From contig CAZRJB010000008.1 in assembly GCA_964600435.1 (NCBI GenBank), forward strand, positions 1 through 41,407: a DNA stretch of 41,407 bases. The letters are read 5' to 3'. The position numbers and the translations under genes are program-made. Positions 1 to 7,141 of the stretch are shown here, piece by piece (the stretch's first letter is position 1; every line of letters begins with the position of its first letter). The notes under the pieces were generated by a model. It was not told where the DNA came from. It did no database searches and saw nothing but the letters and a program-made list of their open reading frames with translations. Source of the stretch: HGM11367 sp964600435 (GTDB lineage Bacteria > Bacillota > Clostridia > Christensenellales > UBA1242).

Positions 1-2
1 TC

Positions 3-62
3 CCAATTTCTAAACAACTCTTTGAAATATTAAAAGAATTAAAACGAAATACGACACATTAG
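3..62 (+). CDS. C-terminal tail of an unidentified protein (5' partial)
   Basis: An open frame enters from the left edge and ends at TAG 60-62. It encodes 19 residues ending in an amphipathic, Lys/Glu-rich stretch (KQLFEILKELKRN), which looks like a genuine C-terminal helix. The other two forward frames close within about 35 bases. The family cannot be recognised from so little. A weak hairpin overlaps the stop codon. Confidence 0.4.
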   Translation, partial: PISKQLFEILKELKRNTTH

Positions 63-72
63 GGTTGTATTT
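47..72 (+). terminator. weak hairpin at the end of the partial upstream gene
   Basis: A 9-bp stem (47-55 with 64-72, one G-T pair) encloses an 8-nt loop and is followed by a T/G-rich run rather than a clean T tract. It could end the upstream transcript. The support is weak because the stem is AT-rich. Confidence 0.3.
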
Positions 73-146
73 TGTTTGTTGTGGTAAAAAAACTTAACTT
101 GGTTTATATGTTTTTTTAAAAATCATTATCTAATTTTTAAATTGTG

Positions 147-155
147 TGATAAAAT
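147..155 (+). promoter_or_regulatory. extended -10 promoter of the CobW-like gene
   Basis: TGATAAAAT is an extended -10 (TGn plus TAAAAT) lying 24 nt before the ATG, with the AAGGAG ribosome site in between. No good -35 is visible. I looked for a Zur-type operator because CobW proteins are often zinc-regulated, and saw no convincing palindrome. Confidence 0.45.
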
Positions 156-178
156 GTTTTTGTTAAGGAGATTTTATA

Positions 179-1456
179 ATGAAAAAGATAATACCAATTA
201 CATTACTTACAGGTTATTTAGGTGCAGGGAAAACAACACTTTTAAACCATGTGCTTTCAAATCAACAGGGCTATAAGGTTGCTGTTATTGTAAACGACAT
301 TGGTGAGGTTAACGTTGATGCAAGTTTGATTGCAAAAGGCGGAGTTGTTACCGAACAAGGAGATAGTCTTGTTCCTCTTTCTAATGGTTGTATTTGTTGC
401 ACTTTAAAAGAAGATTTAATGAAACAAATTGCTCAACTTGCGGGTTCTAACAAATTTGATTATATATTGATTGAAGCGAGTGGAATTTGTGAACCTGTGC
501 CAATTGTTCAAACCATTCAGGTTTTAAGCGAAGCAACAAAAAGATATAACTTGCCAACAGAAGTCAGGTTGGACAATGTTGTTTCTGTTGTGGATGCTAG
601 CAGATTGGTGGACGAGTTTGGTTCTGGAAGAAATTTATTAAACCAAAAAATTGACGAAGAAGATATTGAAAATTTAATTATTCAACAAATTGAATTCTGC
701 ACAAAAATTATTATTAACAAAGCAAGTTCAATAACTGCCGAACAACTAGATGAGGTTAAAGCGGTTGTTAGAGCTCTTCAGCCGGAAGCGGAAATTTTGG
801 AGGCGGATTTTGGCAAGGTTGATTTGGACAAAATTTTAAACACAAACTCTTTTGATTTTGAAAAGGCTTCAATGTCTGCCGCTTGGGTTAAAGAATTAAA
901 TGCCCAATCGGAAGATGACGACCACAATGATGATGACGATGACGACCATGAAGACCATCATCACAATCATGACCACGAAGACCATGACGATGATGAGGAC
1001 GATCACGATGACGACCACGAAGAACATCATCTTGACCACAACGGCGGGCATTGTCATCATCACCATCATCACCATGGCGAAGGAGAAGTTTTGGAATATG
1101 GGATTGACACATTTGTTTACACTCGCAGAAAACCATTTAACAAACAAAAGTTTGTGGAGTTTGTAAACAATTTTCCAAATTCAATTATTAGATGCAAGGG
1201 GGTTATGTGGCTTAGCAATGATGAAGAAAACATGCATATGTTTGAGCAAGCGGGTCGTCAAAAAAATGCATTTAATGCGGGACTTTGGGTTGCAAGTTTG
1301 CCACAAGACCAAATTGAGCAAATATTGTTAGAAAATGAAGATATTCGTGCCGATTGGCGTCCTGACATTGGTGACAGAATAATCAAATTGGTGTTCATTG
1401 GTAAAAACATGAACAAAAAAGAAATTATTGATTCTTTGGATGATTGTTTGGAATAG
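179..1456 (+). CDS. CobW/COG0523-family GTPase, putative metal chaperone with His/Asp-rich loop
   Basis: A G3E-family P-loop GTPase of 425 aa. The Walker A is at residues 12-20 (GYLGAGKTT). The family metal-binding motif CICC is at 71-74, and a Walker B-like ILIEASG follows at 97-102. Residues about 245-301 form a very His/Asp-rich loop ending in seven consecutive His, followed by the CobW C-terminal domain (about 305-425). Family members hand zinc, cobalt or other metals to target proteins in the cytosol, driven by GTP; the loop suggests zinc or nickel buffering, but the metal is inferred. The position expected for the guanine-specificity motif NKxD reads NKAS (180-183), so the Asp is replaced. 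The start has AAGGAG 9 nt upstream. The gene stands alone before rplM; no other metal-transport gene is nearby. Confidence 0.85.
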   Translation: MKKIIPITLLTGYLGAGKTTLLNHVLSNQQGYKVAVIVNDIGEVNVDASLIAKGGVVTEQGDSLVPLSNGCICCTLKEDLMKQIAQLAGSNKFDYILIEASGICEPVPIVQTIQVLSEATKRYNLPTEVRLDNVVSVVDASRLVDEFGSGRNLLNQKIDEEDIENLIIQQIEFCTKIIINKASSITAEQLDEVKAVVRALQPEAEILEADFGKVDLDKILNTNSFDFEKASMSAAWVKELNAQSEDDDHNDDDDDDHEDHHHNHDHEDHDDDEDDHDDDHEEHHLDHNGGHCHHHHHHHGEGEVLEYGIDTFVYTRRKPFNKQKFVEFVNNFPNSIIRCKGVMWLSNDEENMHMFEQAGRQKNAFNAGLWVASLPQDQIEQILLENEDIRADWRPDIGDRIIKLVFIGKNMNKKEIIDSLDDCLE

Positions 1457-1529
1457 AATAAATTTAGGCAAATCTTTCAACGGGTTATATAAATTGAAGT
1501 TTTAGTAAACAATTAATTACATTTTTTGC

Positions 1530-1558
1530 TTGACAAGTGTGGTTTGATGTGTTAAACT
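1530..1558 (+). promoter_or_regulatory. rplM-rpsI promoter
   Basis: A consensus -35 TTGACA (1530-1535) and a -10 TAAACT (1553-1558) are separated by 17 nt, and TGT directly precedes the -10. This is the strongest sigma-A-type promoter in the left part of the window, as expected for ribosomal protein genes. Confidence 0.75.
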
Positions 1559-1564
1559 ACGCTT

Positions 1565-1662
1565 GTCTTTGCTTTTAAAGGCATATTTTTTTGTGAATTA
1601 GCCCCTCACCTTAAAATTTTGGCTTTAATTTTGCAATTCAAACTTATTTAGTTATTAAAAAT
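1565..1662 (+). ncRNA. possible L13-type autoregulatory leader of rplM-rpsI
   Basis: The transcript from the 1530-1558 promoter would have a 5' leader of about 110 nt. It contains a short hairpin near 1571-1585 (TGCTT/AGGCA) and a possible second stem pairing TTAGCC with GGCTTTAA. Bacillota rplM genes often carry an L13-binding leader. I could not match the full consensus by eye, so this rests on position plus partial pairing. Confidence 0.3.
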
Positions 1663-1674
1663 TTAGGAGATTAT

Positions 1675-2118
1675 ATGAAAACATTTATGGCAAAACCAGA
1701 AAATGTGGAAAGAAAATGGTACTTGGTAGACGCTACAGGTTTGCCTTTGGGTCGTCTTGCATCTCAAGTTGCAGACATTTTGTCAGGCAAAAACAAACCT
1801 GACTTTACTCCACATGTTGACACTGGTGATTTTGTGGTTATTATAAATTCAGACAAAGTTGTTTTAACAGGCAAAAAGGCTGTTCAAAAACAATTCAGAA
1901 CACACTCAGGTTATATTGGTGGTTTAAAAGAAACCAACTATGGCACAATGCTTGCAACAAAATCTGACGAAGTTGTTTTAAAAGCAGTTAAAGGAATGCT
2001 TCCTAAAACAGTTCTTGGCAGAAAACAAGCAACAAGATGCAGAATATATAAAGGTGCAAATCACGAACAAACTGCTCAACAACCAATTGTTGTAGAGTTA
2101 AAAGGAGCAAGAAAATAA
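1675..2118 (+). CDS. rplM: 50S ribosomal protein L13
   Basis: L13 of the large ribosomal subunit, 147 aa, a normal length. Recognisable segments are ERKWYLVDATGLPLGRLAS near the N-terminus, KKPDFTPHVD-like residues in the middle and the GMLPKTVLGRK block near residue 110. The ATG at 1675 has AGGAGA 4 nt upstream; an ATG at 1687 is a less likely start. Its stop codon TAA shares its last base with the ATG of rpsI, so the two are translationally coupled in the conserved L13-S9 operon. Confidence 0.97.
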   Translation: MKTFMAKPENVERKWYLVDATGLPLGRLASQVADILSGKNKPDFTPHVDTGDFVVIINSDKVVLTGKKAVQKQFRTHSGYIGGLKETNYGTMLATKSDEVVLKAVKGMLPKTVLGRKQATRCRIYKGANHEQTAQQPIVVELKGARK

Positions 2119-2531
2119 TGGCAAAAGCAGTTAAAAAGGTTGTTCCTGCAAATTTGGGAACTGGCAGACGTAAAACTTCTGTTGCTAGAGTTAGACTTAT
2201 TCCTAACGGCAAAGGCAAAATTGTTGTTAACAAAAAATCTTTAGAAGAATATTTTGGTTCAGACATATATCAACTTGTTGCAACTCAAAGTTTAAAACTT
2301 GTTGGTGCAGATAGCAAATTTGACGTTTTGGTTAACGTTTATGGTGGCGGTCTTTCTGGGCAAGCTGGTGCAATCAACCATGGTGTTGCTAGAGCATTAT
2401 GTGAAGCAGACGAATCTTATAGAGCAGAACTTAAAAAAGCAGGTTACTTAACTAGAGATTCTAGAATGAAAGAACGTAAAAAATACGGTCTTAAAAAAGC
2501 TCGTAAAGCAAGTCAATTCTCTAAGAGATAG
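2118..2531 (+). CDS. rpsI: 30S ribosomal protein S9
   Basis: S9 of the small ribosomal subunit, 137 aa. It has the typical GTGRRKTSVARVRL start, the GGGLSGQAGAINHG block in the middle and the basic tail ending in SKR that reaches the ribosomal P site. It overlaps the rplM stop by one base (TAATG) and has no separate promoter, so it depends on the rplM transcript. A strong terminator follows 31 bases later. Confidence 0.97.
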   Translation: MAKAVKKVVPANLGTGRRKTSVARVRLIPNGKGKIVVNKKSLEEYFGSDIYQLVATQSLKLVGADSKFDVLVNVYGGGLSGQAGAINHGVARALCEADESYRAELKKAGYLTRDSRMKERKKYGLKKARKASQFSKR

Positions 2532-2562
2532 TTTGTTAAAGAGATTTTTGAAAATAACATTT

Positions 2563-2597
2563 AAAGAACAAGGTTTTTGCTTTGTTCTTTTTTTATT
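2563..2597 (+). terminator. Rho-independent terminator of rplM-rpsI
   Basis: A 9-bp stem (AAAGAACAA at 2563-2571 with TTGTTCTTT at 2582-2590) is followed directly by a T run. Confidence 0.85.
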
Positions 2598-2644
2598 ATG
2601 TTATAATTTCTGTTGTTTATTTTAATTGTAATGCTCTCTTATTC

Positions 2645-2673
2645 TTGCATTTTTTTATGCAATGTGTTAAAAT
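2645..2673 (+). promoter_or_regulatory. promoter of the SPFH protein, with palindrome on the -35
   Basis: -35 TTGCAT (2645-2650) and -10 TAAAAT (2668-2673) are 17 nt apart, with TGT before the -10. The -35 forms an inverted repeat with ATGCAA at 2657-2662. The same TTGCAT/ATGCAA pair sits on the cysS promoter. Confidence 0.6.
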
Positions 2674-2703
2674 AAAAACAGTTATAAATATTAGGAGAAA
2701 TTT

Positions 2704-3768
2704 ATGGGACTTTTTAGTAGAATTAAAAGACAACTTTTAAAAGTTGTAGAGTGGGAAGACGACTCTAAAAACACAATTGTATATCGTTATCCTTTAACAG
2801 ATAGAGATGAACTTATGACAAGCTCAACTTTGGTTGTTAGAGAATCTCAATGTGCAATTTTTGTTCACAAGGGTGAAATTGCTGACGTTTTTGGACCTGG
2901 AACATATAAACTGTCAACAGAAAACATTCCATTTTTAACCAAGTTGTTGTCTTTGCCTTCTGGTTTTGAAAGCAGAATTAAAGCAGACATTTATTACATT
3001 AACACAAAACAATTCATTGGGCAAAAATGGGGAACGCAAAATCCAATCATGATGCGTGATGAAGAGTTTGGAAATGTTAGAATTAGGGCTTTTGGTGTTT
3101 ATTCGTTTAAGGTTACTGAACCAAAAACATTTATGAGACAAGTTTTTGGAACAAATTCTTCTTACACAACAGAAGATGCATCTAATCAAATTAGACCAAT
3201 GTTAATTCAGGGCATAACAGACACAATTGCAGATTCAAAAATTTCTGCTTTAGATTTAGCAGCAAACTACAAAGAATTTTCTACAGCAGTTTTAAAATAT
3301 TGCAAAGAAGAATTGGCTGAATTGGGTTTGGGGCTTACAAAATTTGTTATTGAAAACATTTCTCTTCCAGAAGAAGTTGAAAAAACTCTTGATGAACGCA
3401 CAAAACTTGGCGTTTTGGAAGACAGAATGGGCACATACACTCAAAAGAAAACAGCAGATGCTTTGCTAGATTCTGCAAACAATCCAAATGGAAACAACCT
3501 TGCAGGTCTTGGTGTTGGTCTTGGTGCTGGTGTTACCATGAGCAATGTTTTTTCTACTAATTTGGCAACTGAAGACAAGCCTAGAGAAATTCAAAAAGGC
3601 AAAAGTGTTATTTGTGAAAAATGTGGCTCAAAAAACAGCAAAACAGCAAAATTTTGTTCTGAATGTGGGCAAAAGTTAGGAAACAAAAAACGTTTTTGTC
3701 CAGAATGTGGGGCAGAGGTTTCTGGCAATTCAAAATTCTGTTCTGAATGTGGTCAAAAATTAGATTAA
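2704..3768 (+). CDS. SPFH-domain protein with two C-terminal zinc ribbons (YdjI-like)
   Basis: A 354-aa protein of the bacterial SPFH/virion-core-like family. The N-terminal two thirds (about 1-245) is the SPFH-type domain, including FGPGTYKLSTENIP and a region of alternating beta strands. A short Gly/Asn-rich linker (about 258-280) follows. The C-terminus has two CxxC-x(n)-CxxC zinc ribbons (about 303-322 and 331-350, each ending in FCSECGQKL). B. subtilis YdjI has the same architecture and belongs to an operon with PspA-like YdjF and zinc-ribbon YdjG, linked to membrane-stress responses. The next gene is YdjG-like, which supports the match. No PspA homologue is present in the window. AGGAG lies 8 nt before the ATG. 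Confidence 0.8.
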   Translation: MGLFSRIKRQLLKVVEWEDDSKNTIVYRYPLTDRDELMTSSTLVVRESQCAIFVHKGEIADVFGPGTYKLSTENIPFLTKLLSLPSGFESRIKADIYYINTKQFIGQKWGTQNPIMMRDEEFGNVRIRAFGVYSFKVTEPKTFMRQVFGTNSSYTTEDASNQIRPMLIQGITDTIADSKISALDLAANYKEFSTAVLKYCKEELAELGLGLTKFVIENISLPEEVEKTLDERTKLGVLEDRMGTYTQKKTADALLDSANNPNGNNLAGLGVGLGAGVTMSNVFSTNLATEDKPREIQKGKSVICEKCGSKNSKTAKFCSECGQKLGNKKRFCPECGAEVSGNSKFCSECGQKLD

Positions 3769-3820
3769 AAACATATTAATATGTAACATTGTTTTTAGTT
3801 TAGTAATTTAAGGAAATTAT

Positions 3821-4906
3821 ATGGAAGAAAAAATACTTCAATCCAACGAGTGTTCGTGTTTGAGTTGCGGGGCAACAATGAGATATAGTCCAGAAAAAAG
3901 AAAACTTTTTTGTGACAATTGTAAATCTGTTAGAGATATAGATTTTGTGCGAGTTAAAAGCAAACATTTGTGGGAAGATAAATCCAATCTTGCAAAACAA
4001 AAAGAATTTGTCAAACAAACAAAATCTTTAAAATGTCCAAACTGTGGGGCTAATGTTGCATTAAACAAGTTGGAGTTTGGTAAAACATGTCCATATTGTG
4101 ACACTAATTTGGTTAGTCGCAGTGTTAAAGAAAGCAGCATTGCACCAGATGCAATTTTGCCATTTTTGTTTAGCGATGAAGAGGCAAGTGCTAAATATAA
4201 AGAAGGAATAAGAAAAAAGTGGTTTGTGCCAAATGCTTTTAAAAAAGCACCACCGGTGGAGTCAATAAAAGGGATTTATATTCCTTCATTTGGCTATGAT
4301 GCAGACACAAGTTCTGTATATAGCGGAAGGTTGGGCACAGACCATGTTAGAACCGACCGTAATGGCAACAGACATGTATACACAACTTATAGAACAATTT
4401 CTGGGCATCACAAAAGCAAACAAGTGGACATTTTGGTTGAAACAAGTTCAAAAATAAATCAAAATGAATTAACAAAAATTGAACCATTTAATCTTTCAAA
4501 AGCGGTTGAGTTTAGGCAAGGTTTTATTATGGGCTACACGGTTGAAGTTTTTGAAGAATCGCTTGAAAAATGTAAAAAAATTGCAGATGAAATTATAGAG
4601 AACAACATTGCAGATGAAATTTTATCGAAATATTATTATGATTCCATTCAATACTTTGATGTTAAAACAGATCAAACAAACATTAAATATCAATATTATT
4701 TGCTTCCAATTTACATGTGTAACTATAAATATAAAAACAAAAACTACAAAACAATAATGAACGGGCAAACTGGTCAGGTTGGTGGGGGATATCCTAAAAG
4801 TCCAATAAAAATAACCTTTTTTGTTTTGGCAATTATTCTAGTAGTGCTTGTGCTGGCTTGTTTGTTTTTGTTTCTTGGAGATGGAAAACCAGTTATTCTT
4901 CATTAA
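3821..4906 (+). CDS. zinc-ribbon membrane protein (YdjG-like)
   Basis: A 361-aa protein with two N-terminal zinc ribbons: CLSCG paired with CDNC (about 13-33) and CPNCG paired with CPYC (about 67-87). A soluble region of about 240 residues follows, then one hydrophobic helix near the C-terminus (about 332-354). This is the layout of TFIIB-type zinc-ribbon proteins such as B. subtilis YdjG. It lies 52 nt after the SPFH gene on the same strand with its own ribosome site (AAGGAA), so the two are probably one operon. I infer a membrane-associated complex of the two proteins. The biochemical role is unknown. Confidence 0.7.
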   Translation: MEEKILQSNECSCLSCGATMRYSPEKRKLFCDNCKSVRDIDFVRVKSKHLWEDKSNLAKQKEFVKQTKSLKCPNCGANVALNKLEFGKTCPYCDTNLVSRSVKESSIAPDAILPFLFSDEEASAKYKEGIRKKWFVPNAFKKAPPVESIKGIYIPSFGYDADTSSVYSGRLGTDHVRTDRNGNRHVYTTYRTISGHHKSKQVDILVETSSKINQNELTKIEPFNLSKAVEFRQGFIMGYTVEVFEESLEKCKKIADEIIENNIADEILSKYYYDSIQYFDVKTDQTNIKYQYYLLPIYMCNYKYKNKNYKTIMNGQTGQVGGGYPKSPIKITFFVLAIILVVLVLACLFLFLGDGKPVILH

Positions 4907-4943
4907 TTTTTGCAAACAAATACAACATTTATTTATTTATTAT

Positions 4944-4977
4944 AAAAACGAGTGTTTGAAAAACACCCGTTTTTTTG
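4944..4977 (+). terminator. terminator after the YdjI/YdjG-like pair
   Basis: The arm AAAACGAGTGTTT pairs with AAACACCCGTTTT (one mismatch) around a 3-nt loop, then comes a T run. Confidence 0.85.
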
Positions 4978-5100
4978 TTTGTATTTAAATAAAATTTTAT
5001 TATTTTTTGTTGTTTTTTATTTATATTTGTTGATTGTTTTAATATATATATTTATATATATATTAATTTTGAAAAAATGCTTTTATTTTTTTTTATTTTG

Positions 5101-5109
5101 TGGTATAAT
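5101..5109 (+). promoter_or_regulatory. extended -10 promoter of gyrB-gyrA
   Basis: TGGTATAAT is a perfect extended -10, with no clear -35 at the right spacing. The implied 5' leader is about 80 nt. Just upstream, 5041-5063 is an alternating A/T tract, which could make the promoter sensitive to supercoiling, as gyrase promoters often are; that is inference. Nothing else is recognisable in the 291-nt gap 4907-5197 apart from the terminator. Confidence 0.6.
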
Positions 5110-5197
5110 TTAGTCAGATTTTATATAAAAAGTTAACTGCATATTGTGTAGATAATTTTATATATTTTAATCAACTTTATTTTAACTGAGGTGAAAA

Positions 5198-7123
5198 ATG
5201 GAATCTGAAGAATTAGACCTTTCTAAAAGTGAAAAATATGACCAATCGGACATTCAAGTTCTAGAAGGGTTGGAGCCTGTTAGAAAACGTCCCGGAATGT
5301 ATATTGGCTCAACAGACGAAAGGGGTTTGCATCATCTTGTAACAGAAGTTGTTGACAACAGCATTGACGAAGCACTTGCTGGTTACTGCACACAAATTGA
5401 CGTTGTGCTTAACAATGATGGTTCTTGCTCTGTTTCTGACAATGGTAGAGGCATACCAACAGGCATAATAGAAAAAGAAGGCAAAAGTGCTGTTGAAGTT
5501 GTTTTAACAAAACTTCATGCTGGTGGAAAATTTGGCGGCTCTGGGTACAAAATTTCTGGAGGCTTGCATGGTGTTGGTGTTTCTTGTGTTAACGCGTTGT
5601 CTATTTGGCTAAAAGTTGATGTTTATCAAAATGGATATCATCACTATGTTCAATTTACAAGAGGTAGGGCAGATGCTCCACTTAAAAAACTTGAAAAAAG
5701 CGACAAGCGAGGCACAATTGTTACTTTTAAACCTGATTCAGAAATTTTTGAAACAGTTGATTTTAATTACGAAACAATTAAAAACCGTTTTAGAGAAATT
5801 GCTTTTTTAAATAAAGGCATTGTTATAACCCTAGAAGACAAGCGTGAAGGAAAAGAACATTCAGACAGGTTTGAGTTTAAGGGTGGAATAATTGAATTTG
5901 TTGAATATTTAAATGTTAACAAAAACGCAATTTTTCCACATCCTATATATTTTAACAAAATATCTGAAAAAAGCGAAGTTGAAGTTGCTTTTCAATACAA
6001 CGATGGATATCAAGAACTTATTCATGCATATGCCAACAACATAAACACAACAGAGGGTGGAACACATCTTGTTGGTTTTAAAAATGCATTAACAAAAGTT
6101 ATTAATGAATATGGTGTTAGAAACAAAATTATTAAAGAAAGCGAAAAACTTTCTGGAGAAGATTGTCGCGAGGGTTTGACTGCGGTTATTTCCGTTAAAT
6201 TAATGAATCCACAATTTGAAGGGCAAACAAAAACAAAACTTGGCAACAGTGAAATGCGTTACGAAGTTGAAAAAGCAATGACAGAATGCTTTGGCAACTA
6301 TTTAGAAGAAAACCCTAAAGAAGCAAGAGAACTTATCATGAAAAGCGTAACTGCTCAAAGGGCTCGTGAAGCAGCAAGAAATGCAAGAGAGTTAACAAGA
6401 AGAAAAGGTGTTCTAGAAAGCACAACTTTGCCAGGCAAACTTGCAGATTGTTCAGAAAAAGATGCAGAACATTGTGAAATTTACATTGTCGAAGGAGATT
6501 CGGCTGGCGGTTCTGCAAAAATGGGGAGAGATAGGCGTTTTCAGGCAATTTTGCCATTGCGTGGTAAAATTTTAAATGTTGAAAAGGCAAGAATTAACCA
6601 TATTTTAGAAAACAATGAAATTAAAAGCATGATCACTGCTTTTGGCTGTGGCATAAAAGAAGAGTATGATGATAGCAAACTTAGGTATAACAAAATTGTT
6701 ATTATGACCGATGCCGACGTGGATGGTTCTCACATAAGAATTTTGCTTTTAACTTTCTTTTTTAGATTTATGCGTCCACTTATTGAAAATGGGCATGTTT
6801 ACATTGCTCAGCCACCACTTTATAAATTGGAAAAAGGCAAAAAAGAATTCTATTTTTACAACGATGACGAATTGAACGAGTTCTATAAAGCAAACGGAAA
6901 CGGAACAGGAGAAATTCAGCGATATAAAGGTTTGGGTGAAATGGACCCAGAACAATTGTGGGATACAACTCTTAATCCTGAACACAGAATTTTGCTCCAA
7001 GTTGCAATGGAAGATGCGGTTGAGGCAGATAGAGTGTTTAACGAATTAATGGGCGAAGATGTAGAATTAAGACGTAAGTTTATTGAAGAAAATGCTACTC
7101 TTGTAACAGACTTAGACGTCTAA
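5198..7123 (+). CDS. gyrB: DNA gyrase subunit B
   Basis: The ATPase subunit of DNA gyrase, 641 aa, a full-length Gram-positive form. The GHKL ATPase shows DNSIDEAL (about 53), DNGRGIP (about 80) and GGLHGVG (about 122). The TOPRIM part shows EGDSAGGSAK (about 435) and the metal-binding DADVDGSH (about 508). The C-terminal GyrB segment contains QRYKGLGEMDPEQLW. The EMDPEQLWDTT wording favours GyrB over ParE. With GyrA it introduces negative supercoils using ATP. It starts with a GAGGTG site 6 nt before the ATG and is followed 18 nt later by gyrA. There is no recF or dnaA upstream, unlike the classic oriC layout. Confidence 0.96.
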   Translation: MESEELDLSKSEKYDQSDIQVLEGLEPVRKRPGMYIGSTDERGLHHLVTEVVDNSIDEALAGYCTQIDVVLNNDGSCSVSDNGRGIPTGIIEKEGKSAVEVVLTKLHAGGKFGGSGYKISGGLHGVGVSCVNALSIWLKVDVYQNGYHHYVQFTRGRADAPLKKLEKSDKRGTIVTFKPDSEIFETVDFNYETIKNRFREIAFLNKGIVITLEDKREGKEHSDRFEFKGGIIEFVEYLNVNKNAIFPHPIYFNKISEKSEVEVAFQYNDGYQELIHAYANNINTTEGGTHLVGFKNALTKVINEYGVRNKIIKESEKLSGEDCREGLTAVISVKLMNPQFEGQTKTKLGNSEMRYEVEKAMTECFGNYLEENPKEARELIMKSVTAQRAREAARNARELTRRKGVLESTTLPGKLADCSEKDAEHCEIYIVEGDSAGGSAKMGRDRRFQAILPLRGKILNVEKARINHILENNEIKSMITAFGCGIKEEYDDSKLRYNKIVIMTDADVDGSHIRILLLTFFFRFMRPLIENGHVYIAQPPLYKLEKGKKEFYFYNDDELNEFYKANGNGTGEIQRYKGLGEMDPEQLWDTTLNPEHRILLQVAMEDAVEADRVFNELMGEDVELRRKFIEENATLVTDLDV

Positions 7124-7141
7124 CTTTAAGGGGTATTTAAA

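Noticed and set aside
888..1166. Open frames on both strands over the His/Asp-rich part of the CobW-like gene.
   Set aside because: They arise from the repeated GAC/CAC/GAT codons and give low-complexity peptides without ribosome sites.
4907..5197. A replication origin next to gyrB-gyrA, suggested by the A/T tract at 5041-5063.
   Set aside because: No DnaA-box cluster was seen, and dnaA, dnaN and recF are absent.
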